From Numida meleagris (taxonomy: Eukaryota; Chordata; Aves; Galliformes; Numididae), in assembly GCF_002078875.1 (NCBI RefSeq), contig NC_034409.1:110353980-110417979 (forward strand): 64,000 nucleotides of DNA. Reading direction: 5' to 3'. How positions within the stretch are numbered: position 1 is the stretch's first letter; each line of letters starts with the position of its first letter. Below are positions 11,755 through 23,500 of the stretch, piece after piece. The position numbers and the translations under genes are program-made. A model generated the notes under the pieces. That model saw only the letters and a program-made list of their open reading frames with translations. It did not search any database and was not told the DNA's origin.

Positions 11755-12213
11755 CTAGTCCAACTGCCAACTCATCCCCCACCATGCCCACTGTCCACAT
11801 CCCTCAATGCCACATCCACACAGTTCTTGAATACCTCCAGGGATGGTGACTCCACCACCTCCCTGGGCAGCCTGTGCCATTGCATTACTGCTCTTTCTGA
11901 GAAGAAATTGTTTCTAAAATCCAACCTAAACTTCCCCTGGCCCAACCTGAGGCCATTCCTTCTCGTCCCATCGCTGTTATCTGGGAGAAGAGGCCAACAT
12001 CCACCTCACCACAACCTCCTTTCAGGTGGTTGTAGAGAGCAATAAGGTCTTCCCTGGGCCTCCTCTTCTCCAGACTGAACAATCCCAGTTCCCTCAGCCA
12101 CTCCCCATAAGACTTATGCTCCAGACCCCTCACGGTGTAGTTGTCCTTCTCTGGACACACTCCAGGGCCTCAGTGTCTTCATTGCAGTGAGAGGTCCAAA
12201 ACAGAACACAGCA
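11755..12213 (-). mobile_element. CR1 LINE fragment
   Basis: Reverse-oriented CR1 3' region. It lacks the terminal 40 or so bases including the octamer tail. The minus strand at 11,885-12,160 encodes the very C-terminus of the CR1 RT protein ([20 protein letters not shown] and the following [12 protein letters not shown]), interrupted by stops. It lies about 200 bp to the right of the solo LTR. Confidence 0.93.
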
Positions 12214-12689
12214 AGTCCTTGTAGGAGGGTGGAGAAATTCATTGTTCCTGCTGTTTCACGCAAAGTTTAGCAAGTGCAACCCCCTCTCATACCTTATCTC
12301 CTGCAGGCAGAAGATAAGTGTCCTGCTGGACACAGTACTGACTTCCAGGATCGAAAGCTTTGTGCTGCCAGGGCTGGCCGTGCTGGTTCCAGCAGCCTGC
12401 AGAAGTCCGTGTGACATGTGGCACACTGCCCAGTGTGGGTGGCACCGCCTCACACACACACAGAGCTGCAGCGGTGCAGCAAGAGGAGGCATCAGGTTCA
12501 CTGCATATCTGAACATACAGCAAAAGGGAGAGCCCAACCACAGCAAGAGCCACGACAAATTGCAGGCATTAGCAAGGACAAATTCTGCAAGCCAAAGTAC
12601 CCCAAACAACATGTGACATCCTTTTAAATCTTTTTTGGAATTAAAATATCCTCCTCCTCTTTTTTTTTTTTTTTTTTTTTTAATTCCTC

Positions 12690-12860
12690 CCAGTGGAAAG
12701 CATGCTCTATTGTTGCTTAAATAGCATATATTTCTATAATGGCCTTTTAATGCAGAGCCGTTTTTCTTTAGGGCCTTGAATATATGCAAATGAAAACGGA
12801 GAGGAGAGCTGAAGTATAAAGAGAGCATGTTAGTCTGGAGAAATGAGGGGGTGAACAACT
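12690..12860. promoter_or_regulatory. CNE-like block with POU octamer
   Basis: AT-rich block carrying an exact octamer ATGCAAAT (12,784-12,791) in 'tatatgcaaatgaaaacgg', followed by a GA-rich segment and 'agtataaagag'. The octamer is the known POU-domain consensus; enhancer function is inferred. Confidence 0.35.
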
Positions 12861-12949
12861 GCAAAGATCAGCTGCGAGGCTGAAGCTTAGGCTTATGGGG
12901 GGGGAAGCAGGGGTTATTAGTGCCTGTGTCTCGTCCTGTGTGACTCTAA

Positions 12950-13290
12950 CCACGTTATTGCAGCAGCCCTACAGAAATCAGAGTACGCGAAGGAAACAAC
13001 CTCTGCTGAGATAAGTGATACAAATCAGAACGCTTCCATCCCCTCAACTGTGATGCCATCAGACGCAGAAAGCACTGTTTAAATATGAATGGCATCCTGT
13101 TTATGTGCGTATTAACAACACATATGCCAGGAAAGGCCAGCCGACATGCAAATATTGCTCTGCACACGAGCCTTTCCCACTGAGGCTGGCTAGAAAAATA
13201 GCATCGGGACGCAAATTGGAAACAATAAGTACAGCTGACGCCAATAATGAGATAAAATACATATGCATGCGCGAGGGGTGTAAAACTTGG
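12950..13290. promoter_or_regulatory. CNE-like block with second POU octamer
   Basis: Repeat-free block with an exact ATGCAAAT octamer (13,146-13,153), 'ccaataatgagataaaat' and 'acatatgcatgcgcg'. The open frame across it has no domain signature. It lies 360 bp from the other octamer block. Confidence 0.35.
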
Positions 13291-14867
13291 GCTCTGAGAC
13301 AGGTGCCTCGCAGTGCCTGGTGGCAGCAGCTCCTCTGTCCCCAGTGTGACAGGTTCCCTGCTTCTCCCAGCTCCTCAGCCGGGTGTCCGCTGTGAGTGGC
13401 AGTCTTGTTGCACACGCTCAGCTTTAAGTAAACACTGCGATTGTGCTGACATTCCCTTCAAATGAAAAAAATGCTGTGGAAATGTAGGAAGGGGTGGACA
13501 AATGGAAAGCAGTAAGTCCTGCCTGATCAATGGAGGCATTAGGGCGGTGCAGTTAGTGGCAGTGCACACGGTTTAAGGAAGAGCTCTAGGAGGGAGAAAT
13601 CCCAATACAGAAGTTTACAGGTTTATGTATTTCGTGATTTCTACTAGGTTATCACTGGGAGGGTCACAGAGGCTCACCATCACGTTTCTGTATGCAGGCT
13701 GTGTTTTTCCCCACTTAGCTGCTGTTCCTAGCCATGCTGGAAATTCTGACTAGGTCGACTTCACTCGAGCCACCAGCTGTCCAAAACGTTACTTGTGTAC
13801 ATTCATTCAGAGAAAGCCCTGAGGTTTGCCTACAGAGGGTTTTCACCAGCATTTGCACAAGGGACGTCTCTGCGTTTGCCAGACTGGTGATGGAAAACAC
13901 GGCCCTGCAAGTGCTCACGTGGAGGTGTCTGCAGCAAAGTGCGCAGAGGAACTTTTCTTTCCCCTAATTGCCTTTGCTGTTTTTGCCACAGAGTGAGTAG
14001 AACGTGATCTCCAGTGGATGTGTTCAGCAGGGGATTTCTTCCTGTCATGTATCTTTTAATTCTCACCTCCTCTCAAACTGCTGTGCATGACTGGTCCTAC
14101 ACGTTCATCTCACGTGTCTGCTGAAGTTCATCCAGCCTTCAGAAAACACCTTCAAAAAAGGTCATTGGACCACTCCTGTAAAAGTGGCACAGGCGTCATG
14201 CTTTTCAGTTTAACCTGATAATTGCTCCCCAGCAGAAAGTACTTTGGGTGGAATTTCTCTGAAGAACTGCCTGAAGTCACTCATCTTTGGAGCATGAGTA
14301 ATCTCAGCCAGTGGCAAGCCAAACAGGTTACAAAGGATGCAAACACCTGCAACGCATTTAATTAATCTTCATCTGAGTGAGTATTTGATTTCTGTACAAA
14401 GGACCATGTCCTACCTGCAGTAAGGAATCTTCTGGGTTTTGCACTGATCTTTTTGCTGTAACTTTTATGGTTTCTCTTTGGAACTTTAAGGTACTGGAAA
14501 TTATTATTTCTTGTTCCCTTGGAGTGTTGTCTTACTGCCCTGCATTGAGAAAACTTCCAAATCGTGCATATCATCTGAGAGCAGAATTAATAATGATGTG
14601 ATCTAACGTTGACAAGAACAGCATCAGGCTCTGCCAGGTGGTAGAACGCGGAGGGCCTGATGTGTTAGCAGGCCCAGAGCAGCAGCCTCACTTTCCTCCA
14701 CTACTGTTTCTCAATCTGATGTCTGAAGGGTTTGACTGAGCTGCTGAGAATCAAGCAAAATGCCCATGCAGTGGAATGGAAGCTTTTCTAAAGCAAGAGC
14801 TGCAGGATGAAGTGCCTGAAGTTCTGCAGGCCAACGTTACCAGTGAGGCAGAGCCATATCCAGCTCT

Positions 14868-15121
14868 AGCAGGGACGAGAGAAATAATGGCCTCAAGCTG
14901 GGCTAGAGAAGGTTCAGGTTGAATGTTAGGAGAAATTTCTTCTCAGGAAGAGCAGTGAGGCAGTGGCTCAGGCTGCCCAGGGAGGTGGTGGAGTCACCGC
15001 CCCTGGAGGTGTTCAAGAGCTGTGTGGATGTGACACTGAGGGACATGGGCAGTGGGCATGGTGCAATGGGCTGGTGGTTGGACTGGGTGATCTTCCAACC
15101 TTAATGATTCTGTGATTCTAT
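14868..15121 (+). mobile_element. CR1 LINE 3' end
   Basis: Forward CR1 terminus: 'ttcaggttgaatgttaggag', 'gtgaggcagtggctcaggctgcccagggaggtggtggagtcaccg' and a tail 'taatgattctgtgattcta' with two octamer units. Only the 3' 250 bp are present, as usual for 5'-truncated copies. Confidence 0.95.
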
Positions 15122-16516
15122 AAGATCCTGCCATGTAAAGAGGGATAGCAGGGTATGTATAGGGTTAACATCACAGAGATGTGCAGGATGGGGTGGGAGG
15201 GCAGAGTTCAGACTAGTTATCAGATCCTGGTTAGCCTCAAGCAAAGCAAAGTGTGCTCAGTCAAGTCCTTCTGACTGCTGTCATCATACTAAGAAAAAGC
15301 TTCTAAAATCTGCAGTTATTAACATACAACATACACTGGCGTAATTTCACTCTTCATGGAACAGCTACATGAAGTACTGCATCTAATTGGCCCCTTGAAA
15401 ATCGGCATTATACATTCATGCCTAGGCTGTAATCAAGCCATATCTTCAGGTAACATGTTATGACTTAAAAGGCTCAATCCAGTTGTCAAATACGTGTCAA
15501 ACATGCTGTGATTAGGAAACAAAAAGTATTTATTTACTTTCATCTGGGCATCTCCGCTTCCTCTAATGCCTGTGTTGTATGCTGATGAAACTCAAACAGA
15601 AATACAGATGTAACCCCTCAAATTTTAGGGTTAAAAAATGTTTTCAGGTGGCTACAACCATCTGTACAGTGATCTGTATTCAGCCCTTGGCTTTCTGATG
15701 TGACAAGAGCTAGGGAGGTGGCAACAGGCACACCTGTGGTGTACAGCCCAAGTACCAGCCTGGGACCCACATTGCCACCTGGCTCTGCCCTCTCTGGCTG
15801 CTGAGCAATGCCCCAAAGCAATTCCTTCATTATCCAAACATGGGATGCTAGTATTAAGATGGGAACATGGCAGTGCTAGCTTTGTTTTTTCATTAAATTC
15901 AACCGACGAGACTCAAAAGGTACATTCTGAGCCAACAAGAGCATTACCATTTTTTAGACAATTTTCTTATCATTACCTTAAAAGTAGGAGGAGATCCATT
16001 ATAGGACTGTAGTTTAAAACGGTGCCAGCAGACGAATGTAGACATTATCCAAAATTAACAAATCTCACCCCTATTTCTCCCACAGGTTAGATGGTATAAT
16101 TTTCTTTTCTTCTCCAGCATGCCTTGGCAACACCTTTTATCAAGTCTGCTGCTGAGGAAACTCTTGAAACATTTTGTTGTTATTGAACTGGATTTTAGAG
16201 GCAATTATCAAAGCACAATTAGCACAGTTAGCAGGTCTGGGGAATATGGTGCTCTTTTATTGGACTGCTGGGAACCACTGCTTGTTTTTCCCACTTCTGA
16301 GGACCCAGAAATTCTGTGTACTGGTCATGCAGATGTGTCCATGAGCACTGCAGCTCACAGCTCCTGCCTGCTCACCTCAGTGGGGTCTCTGCGTGTCTTG
16401 GCATTTGCAGGATTGGGACAGTGGAATGCAAAGGATGGGCAGAGGGAAGGCGTTAGCCAGGTTGAGTGTCACACCCCTCCTGTAAAACAAAATAAGGCTA
16501 ATCTCAAACTTCATTT
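15122..16516. other. Gene-free stretch with one CNE-like block
   Basis: No gene supported. Around 16,120-16,260 an AT-rich block ('ggcaattatcaaagcacaattagcacagttagcagg') has the dense homeodomain cores of an enhancer candidate. The remainder is unremarkable. Confidence 0.4.
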
Positions 16517-16620
16517 CATAGAATCATCAAGGTTGGAAAAGACCACTAAGGTCATCTGGTCCAACCATCAATCCATCAACACTATGCCCACTAATCATGG
16601 CCCTCAGTGCCACATCTCCA
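16517..16620 (-). mobile_element. CR1 3'-end fragment
   Basis: About 100 bp of reversed CR1 terminus, starting 'catagaatcatcaaggttgga' and ending 'cagtgccacatctcca'. Confidence 0.92.
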
Positions 16621-19110
16621 GCCTCAAAGTTTTATCTTCTGCCAGCACGCAAGTGGCCAAAGCATTGCTTCTTGTCACATTACTGAAAGAGGAGGCGCAT
16701 GGCAAACTGAAATTCAGTTTCTAATTGACAAAATGTTTTTCCCTCTCTTTATCCTGTTTTGAGAAAGGATAGTTTAGATGAGCTGAAAGGAGTCTCAGTG
16801 TACGTCAGCGTCTTATTTTTTTTCTCTGCAACTGGCTATGTTGGCAAGTCAATTTATGAAGGGTAAATTACAAGCAATAGACTAGAGATAGCAAAGTCTT
16901 TATTAGATAAAATAGGTAATGCCAGGTATAGCACTGTCTGGGAAGTTATCTGATGCCAGCCTGACAGTATTCCGGCCCAGCGGAAATTATTAATCTGTGA
17001 AAGGGGAATGTAAGGAAACACATTAAAAATGGCAGCACCAAAGCTGTCAGTCTACTCTGTCACGGCATGATACCTGCAGGGTGCGGGGATGTGCCAGTGC
17101 CCGGGACAGAGTACAGAGCACATGGACGGTACGGCCACATCTCATGCAGGTGGCTGTGACTAATCACAGAAATAGGCATGCAGGGTGGTACTGGTGTATT
17201 TGTTCTCAGAACTCTCCGAGGTCACTGAGCGCGTGCACGGTTTTGCCCGATTAACTCAAATGATGTTGTGTGGCACGCGTGTTTGTGGGGCTCTGCAGGT
17301 AAAGGTGGGAGTGATCCCTCCAGTTCAGCAGCCGAAGCCCTGATTCAGCAAGGTACTTCGACACATGCATACACTGATGCGTTTGAGAAGTCCTGTTGTT
17401 GACACTGGGACTACTTAGGTGCCTCCAGCTGAACAGCTGCTTAAATGTTTTGCTGAGTATGACAATGTCTGATAAATGCGGTACAGGTCTCGGGCTTTTA
17501 AATGTCATGTCAGGCAGAGCAAACAGCGCTAACGAACACCGCGCTGCTGTCAGGAGGGTGCGTGCTTCTGGGGGCGAGGGAGCGCTAGAAATGGTGCAAG
17601 CCGAGTCAGAGTGGGCTGCAATGCACGGCACGCTTCTCCCTGCTGCAGAGACCTGCTCTCATCTCTCTTTTGGTAGCAGTTTTGTATTATTTCTCCTTAT
17701 TAGGAATAAAAAAAATATGTGGCTCGCAATTTAAGCTCAAATTCTTGTGATTCTTGAGCAGTTCTGTTCAAATGAGGGGCCATCAACATGTCCAAGGCAT
17801 ATTGATCGGCTGAGGAACCTCAAAGGCTGCAAAGCCCAATGACAATTCATTTTTTTTTTTCGTTTCACCACACTGAGTCAGAAGGCGGGGAGGGGCAAGG
17901 GAGGGACATTTTCCTGTCTGATATTGCATTAATGAATCCAGCCCTTTGTTCGGCCGGGGGCTGCATGCTGACAAATGTGCTGTTTCCTGAGAGCCATAAC
18001 ATCATCGTGCAGTGTCCAGGTGCAGGAAGTAGGCTGCATACTGGGGCAGCCTGTGCATCAAAAAAAAAAAAGGAATTTTTAAAATCATTTTAAGATCAAG
18101 AAAGCAACCCAAAATCTCAAGACGTGCTTAAGATCAAAACAACTCCAGCTCCAGAAAATATCAGAGCCTCTTTTCATCCCAGGGCTAGCCATCCTTCTCC
18201 CCTAATGAAGCCTGGTTGAATCAGCTATTATCTATCCTTTTCCATAGACGCTGCCTTGTTTTTTTCTTTCTGAAATCTTCTTTATGGTCATTAAGTCTGC
18301 TGCAAGCTACAGATTAGGTAGTTGTGTGTGCGTTGCTATACCGTGTCAGCCTGCTCTGTGGCTATGATTGACAGAAGGCCAGTTTCCTGGCACTGGCAAT
18401 TAGTCAGGAATTGTAATACCCTGGATGCTGAGTTCTCAGATACTGTCGCATTGGATCATTTTACCCTTGAATTGCCTCAAGACCCAACCTAACACCCAGT
18501 CAGCCTATCAGTTTCATACAGCAGCTCCCAGCTTCAAAATCAATAGGAGGTAAGTGGAGGGTGACAGGGTCCCATGGAATCTGACAACTTAGTATTGAAG
18601 CATAGTCTGCACCACATAGCAGGAAAATGTGGGACTTGGCTTGCGACAAAAATCACTTTTTCAGTGTGGTGTTAGAGCCTGAAGGAAAAATGCTCTAAAT
18701 TGATGCATTCTTTTTTTTAGTCAAAAAATACGTACTTATGAGCATTTCAAATAAGATTCGAGGAGGCTAGAGACAAAAGAGTAGATCACAAGTCAGAGAG
18801 TAGCTTAGACACCGCTCATAAAACTACAGAGGAAGAGATATCCTTCCCTCTTCTCCTACCTTTGCTCATCCACACTGCAGAAAGCCATTTGTCAACCCGT
18901 CTGCCTCATTCAACGCCCCCCCCAGCACCAACCACAGCAGCACATGGAGAACTGGTGCCTGAGCAACTAGCACGTAGACCAACAAGTGAGTGTCTTAATT
19001 ACTGACCCATGACATCCTCTCTCTCCAGTTCCGTGGGTGTTCAAGTCTCCCTGCTGAGTGCAAGTGCTCTGCCAGGACCTATTTCTCAAATTCAACTTGA
19101 AATGGAAAAT
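16621..19110. other. Gene-free stretch
   Basis: No gene supported. The one notable segment is the block at 18,220-18,490, listed separately. Short A or T runs occur near 17,850 and 18,060. Confidence 0.6.
18220..18490. promoter_or_regulatory. CNE-like block with PBX-PREP/MEIS site
   Basis: Contains the exact decamer TGATTGACAG at 18,365-18,374, the known composite site for PBX with PREP or MEIS, with 'ggcaattagtcaggaattg' 26 bp downstream and further ATTA-type cores. Repeat-free and AT-leaning. Enhancer function is inferred. Confidence 0.4.
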
Positions 19111-19290
19111 CATAGAATCATAGAATCATTAAGGTTGGAAAAGACCTCTAAGATCACCTAGCCCAGCCACCAGCCCATCCCCACCATGCCCACTGCCCAT
19201 GTCCCTCAGTGTCACATCCACATGGCTCTTGAACACCTCCAGGGATGGTGACTGCACCACCTCCCTGGGCAGCCTGTGCCACCGCCTTAC
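19111..19290 (-). mobile_element. CR1 3'-end fragment
   Basis: 180 bp of reversed CR1 with two octamer units at the left end ('catagaatcatagaatcatt'). Closely similar in word order to the left part of the copy at 5.2 kb, so probably the same subfamily. Confidence 0.95.
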
Positions 19291-19570
19291 CAAAATGGCT
19301 TAAATTGATCTGCGGCGTCATAATTCTGCAAATAGATATTGTAGAGAAAGAAAACAGGCTTACAGAGAAGTATTTAATATGTTTTTACAGACCTACCAGT
19401 ATAGGACCAGCTCACAGCCTAAGCTGGACCCAGAACCTGGCTGAAAGTGTGTTACTGAGTTACATGGGTCTTGTACAAGCCATAAAAGTTCCCTGTATAT
19501 AAGAAGATATCAGAAATTTAAAAAAATAGCCAAAGTCATTGTACATTATATAAAGCCAAATCTGTTCTGC

Positions 19571-19653
19571 ACAGGGCCCCATCCAACCTGGCCTAGAACA
19601 CCTCCAGGAATGGGGTATCCACAGCTTATCTGGGCAGCCTGTGCCAGGGCCTC
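19571..19653 (-). mobile_element. CR1 fragment, another subfamily
   Basis: Reads 'agggccccatccaacctggcc', 'gaacacctccaggaatggggtatccac', 'tctgggcagcctgtgccaggg', the reversed pre-terminal CR1 segment of the 'ggccccatccaacctggcc' type. Lacks the tail. Confidence 0.8.
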
Positions 19654-20428
19654 TGAGTGATGTTTCATCACATTTTTTGAGTGCCTTTGCCACTTACAGA
19701 AGACACTCAGAGTTAAGTGCCAGGAGGAGCTGAGTGCTAACTACACAGCTAATCCAGATGTGCTGGGCAGTGTAGAACTAGTTATTTAGCTTGTGGCTAG
19801 CTCTGACCATTACAACTCAGTTCAATGTTTTCTCTGGAGGAAATCATACACTCAGTCCTGGTGTTCTTGGCAGGCCAGGACACTGCCACTGAGCACACAG
19901 AGGGACAGGACAGTGCTGCAGCAGCCAGTGGAGCAGAGTGAGGCTCAAAGCACTGCTGAGGGGGGCTACGTGGGGAATTACTCTTCTGATCTTACAAATG
20001 GGAACAGTGCAGCAGAAGGGGCTAGCGTCATGATCAGGACCAGAATCCGCAGTGTTGCTCCAGCTCCCGCTCCACCTCTGCTTATGAGGGATCATTCCCA
20101 GAGAAAAGCTGAGCACTTGCAGTGTGCCCCAGGCATTTCACACCTTGACTGCAGGTCAGGACTTAGTGCTATAAAAAAAGAGGATTGCTTTATGAAAGAT
20201 AGGGGCCTCCAAGACTTCAGAATCATGTCCTTATTTGATCTTTGCTTATTCGTCTAGCCTATTCTGGATATATTTTTTTCACCAAAAAAAAAAGAGACTT
20301 TTGGATTTCCAACATTGTGGTAGTACATAAATCACCACCTGTGCAAAGCAAAGGCTGTTCTCTAAATCCAGTGCTGAATTTCTCATTCTGTCTGAGTCAT
20401 CAGCTCTGTCATTCCTGAGGGATCCTCC

Positions 20429-20648
20429 CATAGAATCATAGAACCCGAGTTGGAAGGGACCCATACAGATCATTGAGCCCACCTCCTGGCTCTGCACAGG
20501 ACCACTCAAAAACCAAATGTTTTGTCTGAGAGCAGTGTTCAAACGCTCCTTGAACTCCAGCACTTGGGGCCATGCCCACTGCTCTGGGCAGCCTGTTCCA
20601 TGCCCACCGCCCCCTGGTGAAGAACCTTTTCCTAACCCTCAGCTCACT
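20429..20648 (-). mobile_element. CR1 3' end, divergent subfamily
   Basis: Reversed CR1 terminus 'catagaatcatagaacccga' then 'ttggaagggaccc', 'gaactccagcacttggggccatg', 'ctgctctgggcagcctgttcc', 'ggtgaagaaccttttcctaaccctc'. Word choice differs from the copies at 5.2 and 19.1 kb, so it is a separate subfamily. Confidence 0.92.
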
Positions 20649-21769
20649 CCTAGACAAGGCTGTAAAAAAAAAGACCAAAAAACACCAGCTGAGCACCTTC
20701 TTGAATGCATGCTTGTTACTGCACATTTTACCTGAATTGCTCAACAGCACTTACTTCTCTCCACTCCGTGGACTGCATGTAATGTTACACATAAGTATAT
20801 GTGTATATATGCTCAGGGATTTGCAGCTTTCGTGTCATGAGCCCATTTCACTCTGCACACAGGGAGCCCTGAAGGCAGAACAAGGGGCATTTGGCCATTT
20901 CATCAAGTCTGTTTCCCTCTCCTTAGTCTCCAGGGCTTCGTAGTTTTATTCCCTTTCTTTTCCATTGAAGACCATGGTGTTTATTCCGGTGTGAGGATAC
21001 CGTCAGGAATACCGTAGTAACTCATCCACACCCCTTTCCTGTCTCAACTCCTTCTTACACACTTCAAGGATGAGAAGAATGGAGACCAGTGACAGGCACT
21101 GAATTAATAGTGAAGAGTCGTGGTCACCTCAGTGGTTGTGAATACACACACTCCTGAGGTACTGAAGGAGTTAAACGTTGGAGTATCTTACAGGTCAGCC
21201 TGCTGCAGTGGGAGAAGATGCTCTGCTATGCATGCAGTTAACCATTAGATGTCCCTAGTCCCTTGATCTTGGAAAGGAGGCAGTCAAGCGTGGCAGTCGG
21301 TGGTTAGCAACATTAGATGGAACTGGAAAGTGGTCATTTATCCTCTTAATTAGCAAGTAAGAGCTGATACAAAGTGTCAAACTGCTTAGGAAGGAGTTTT
21401 TGGACTGCAAACCCAACCTTCCGTAAATCGAGGTCCTCTCCGTCCTTCGGTGGACCTGGATTCTCTGAAGGAAGTGGTCTACTGGTCTGGTGGAAATTGA
21501 GGCACTACCTGAAAGCACACTGAGCTCAGGATGCTCTGCACGCTAGAAACATGGGCCTACAGAATTTGTTTCTCAATTGTTGAGGAGGCTGCAGTTGTTT
21601 TCCTCAGTTTGGTTTGCTTATTTAAACAACACAATGGATTATCTCTGTCTCTACACATAGTATGATTAACAGGGATTTTTCAGAACAGTAAGATGTTTTC
21701 AAAAAGACTTACCAAGCAAAGCTAAGCTAAGCAAAGCCTAGCTCCTAAAATATTGTTTGGGGCTGGATT

Positions 21770-21920
21770 AGATTTTTAATTTGGATTGGTTTGGTATTTC
21801 CATTTTCTATATGAATAAACCAGCCCAGAGCAAAGTTAAATAACTTGCTATGGCCACCAAGCAAGTTAATGGAGAGCTGGAATTTGACTAAATGCTTATT
21901 CTGGTCAATTTGTCTCTTTC
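21770..21920 (+). mobile_element. MIR-like CORE-SINE relic
   Basis: The words 'ccattttctatatgaataaac', 'agagcaaagttaaataacttgc', 'ggccaccaagcaagttaatgg' and 'agagctggaattt' are in the same order as the MIR core ('ccattttacagatgaggaaac', 'agagaggttaagtaacttgcccaaggtcac', 'agagctgggattt'). Strongly diverged. Confidence 0.65.
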
Positions 21921-23199
21921 CAATATTTTCATGCAGATGATTACAGAAGGGAATGACGTATCTGTTCTTTGCTGTGGGCTCACTGAGTGTAATTAAGAAT
22001 GGAAATAGGTGCTAAGATGAATGAAAGTCTCAAAGGTAAAAAGACATAGATAGAAAACCCTGCAAAGTACTAATTACATTAATTGTGATCAGTTAGAGTA
22101 AACTCTCCCTTTCCCTTCTTCTTTGAGCAAAAGAGCTTTGGAGAACTTGTGAACCCCATCTGGTGCTCAGCAGAACCTCATGAGAGTCACGGAAGAGCCA
22201 GAGTAGCAAAACTAGACAGGCACCAGCTGTGAGAATGGCCCTGCCCCCTCAAACCTGAAGCCCATTTTCCCAGGAGTGCCCAGAACTGGGTGTGTGTAAG
22301 AACATGACAACAAGCCCTCCCCAGTATGCTCTCCTCCATCTCTATGTGCCATGGGTGTCCAAGGAAACGCTTGCACATGGCCACTGCATGCACCAGCAGC
22401 CCTGGTAAGGGCAGAGCGCTCACATCTGTGGCACTGGACCAGGTCTATTGTGCTGTGGTTGGCCATGTCCGTTGTGAGCCATGAAAAGCTGCAGGGCTGC
22501 AGAAATAAATAGTCATTTTAAAATTTTCTGATAGTTGCTGAACTTCTTGTAAAAAAAAGGTTTAACGAAGATGAATGAAGCAAATTCTAAGCGTTTGAGA
22601 TTTATGGTCTACTCAATGACCTTCCTTTGAAACAGTGTCACTGTCATTCCCCTTGCTGGCTGAGCGCACACATGCACATACACACACGCTGTCTCTGCAG
22701 CAAACTCGGCCCATTTCTTTCTTTCTTTATTTTTTCTCCACCCTGATTTATAAGGACATGCCCTATCTTCATGTCTCAGGAGCACACAGGTCTTTCAGTA
22801 AACATACACAATGTGATTCCTTTTCTTCTTAGAGTCAAAAGGAAAAGGCTCCTCCCCATAAAATAAACAACCCACCCACCCTTTCCCTCAAGCCAACACA
22901 TTAGGAAGGAGACAAGAGGCTTTGCACTGTGCCCCATTGGCTTACAGGGTGCCTTCTGCGGTGAAAGCTCCACTGGGGATGGCCATTTCTGGAGAGCGCC
23001 TGGCCATGGGTCACCCCAAGTGAGGTGTGGGGCTCTCGGATCCCACATTGCCTAGTATCTGGCCTCTCCCTTACCCCCATGCCAGAGGCAGATTATTCCT
23101 AGATGAAATAATGCCCAAGGAGCCATACGTTATAGATTGCACAGCCTGTGGGAGATGATCCAGTTCCTGTTCGACTGGTACCAAGTGACTTCTATGGTT

Positions 23200-23500
23200 G
23201 TTGGCTGAAATGTCTTTTAAACTAATAATACGTCATGCTTGTGATTTAAAAAAAAAAAAAATCCATTGACCTAGGGACCTTGAAATGTATCCAATCTGCC
23301 TCACAACCTGACCTCAAGACCATTAAAGTCAGTTTAAAGTCCTCCTTTGATTTCATCGAACTTTAGATTGGCCCTTGGCAAATGTTTCAATTAATCTTTG
23401 CCAGGCTTCATGTTTGTAATGAAATCTAAATTCATGTTAGTTTTGTGTGGTTCCCATTTTTATAACAAATGTTCTTCGTGGCCCTTGTTTCCAATAAAGA
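23200..23500. promoter_or_regulatory. CNE-like block
   Basis: Repeat-free, AT-rich sequence around 'cttggcaaatgtttcaattaatctttgcc' with paired CTTTGAT/CTTTG-type and ATTA-type cores. Enhancer-like in style; a 13-bp A run sits at its left edge. Confidence 0.3.

Larger units (their letters stand above)
12214..14867. other. Gene-free stretch
   Basis: No gene supported. A 22-bp T run lies at 12,660-12,681. Motif-rich blocks at 12,690-12,860 and 12,950-13,290 are listed separately. 12,214-12,659 and 13,291-14,867 look like unique noncoding DNA. Confidence 0.6.
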
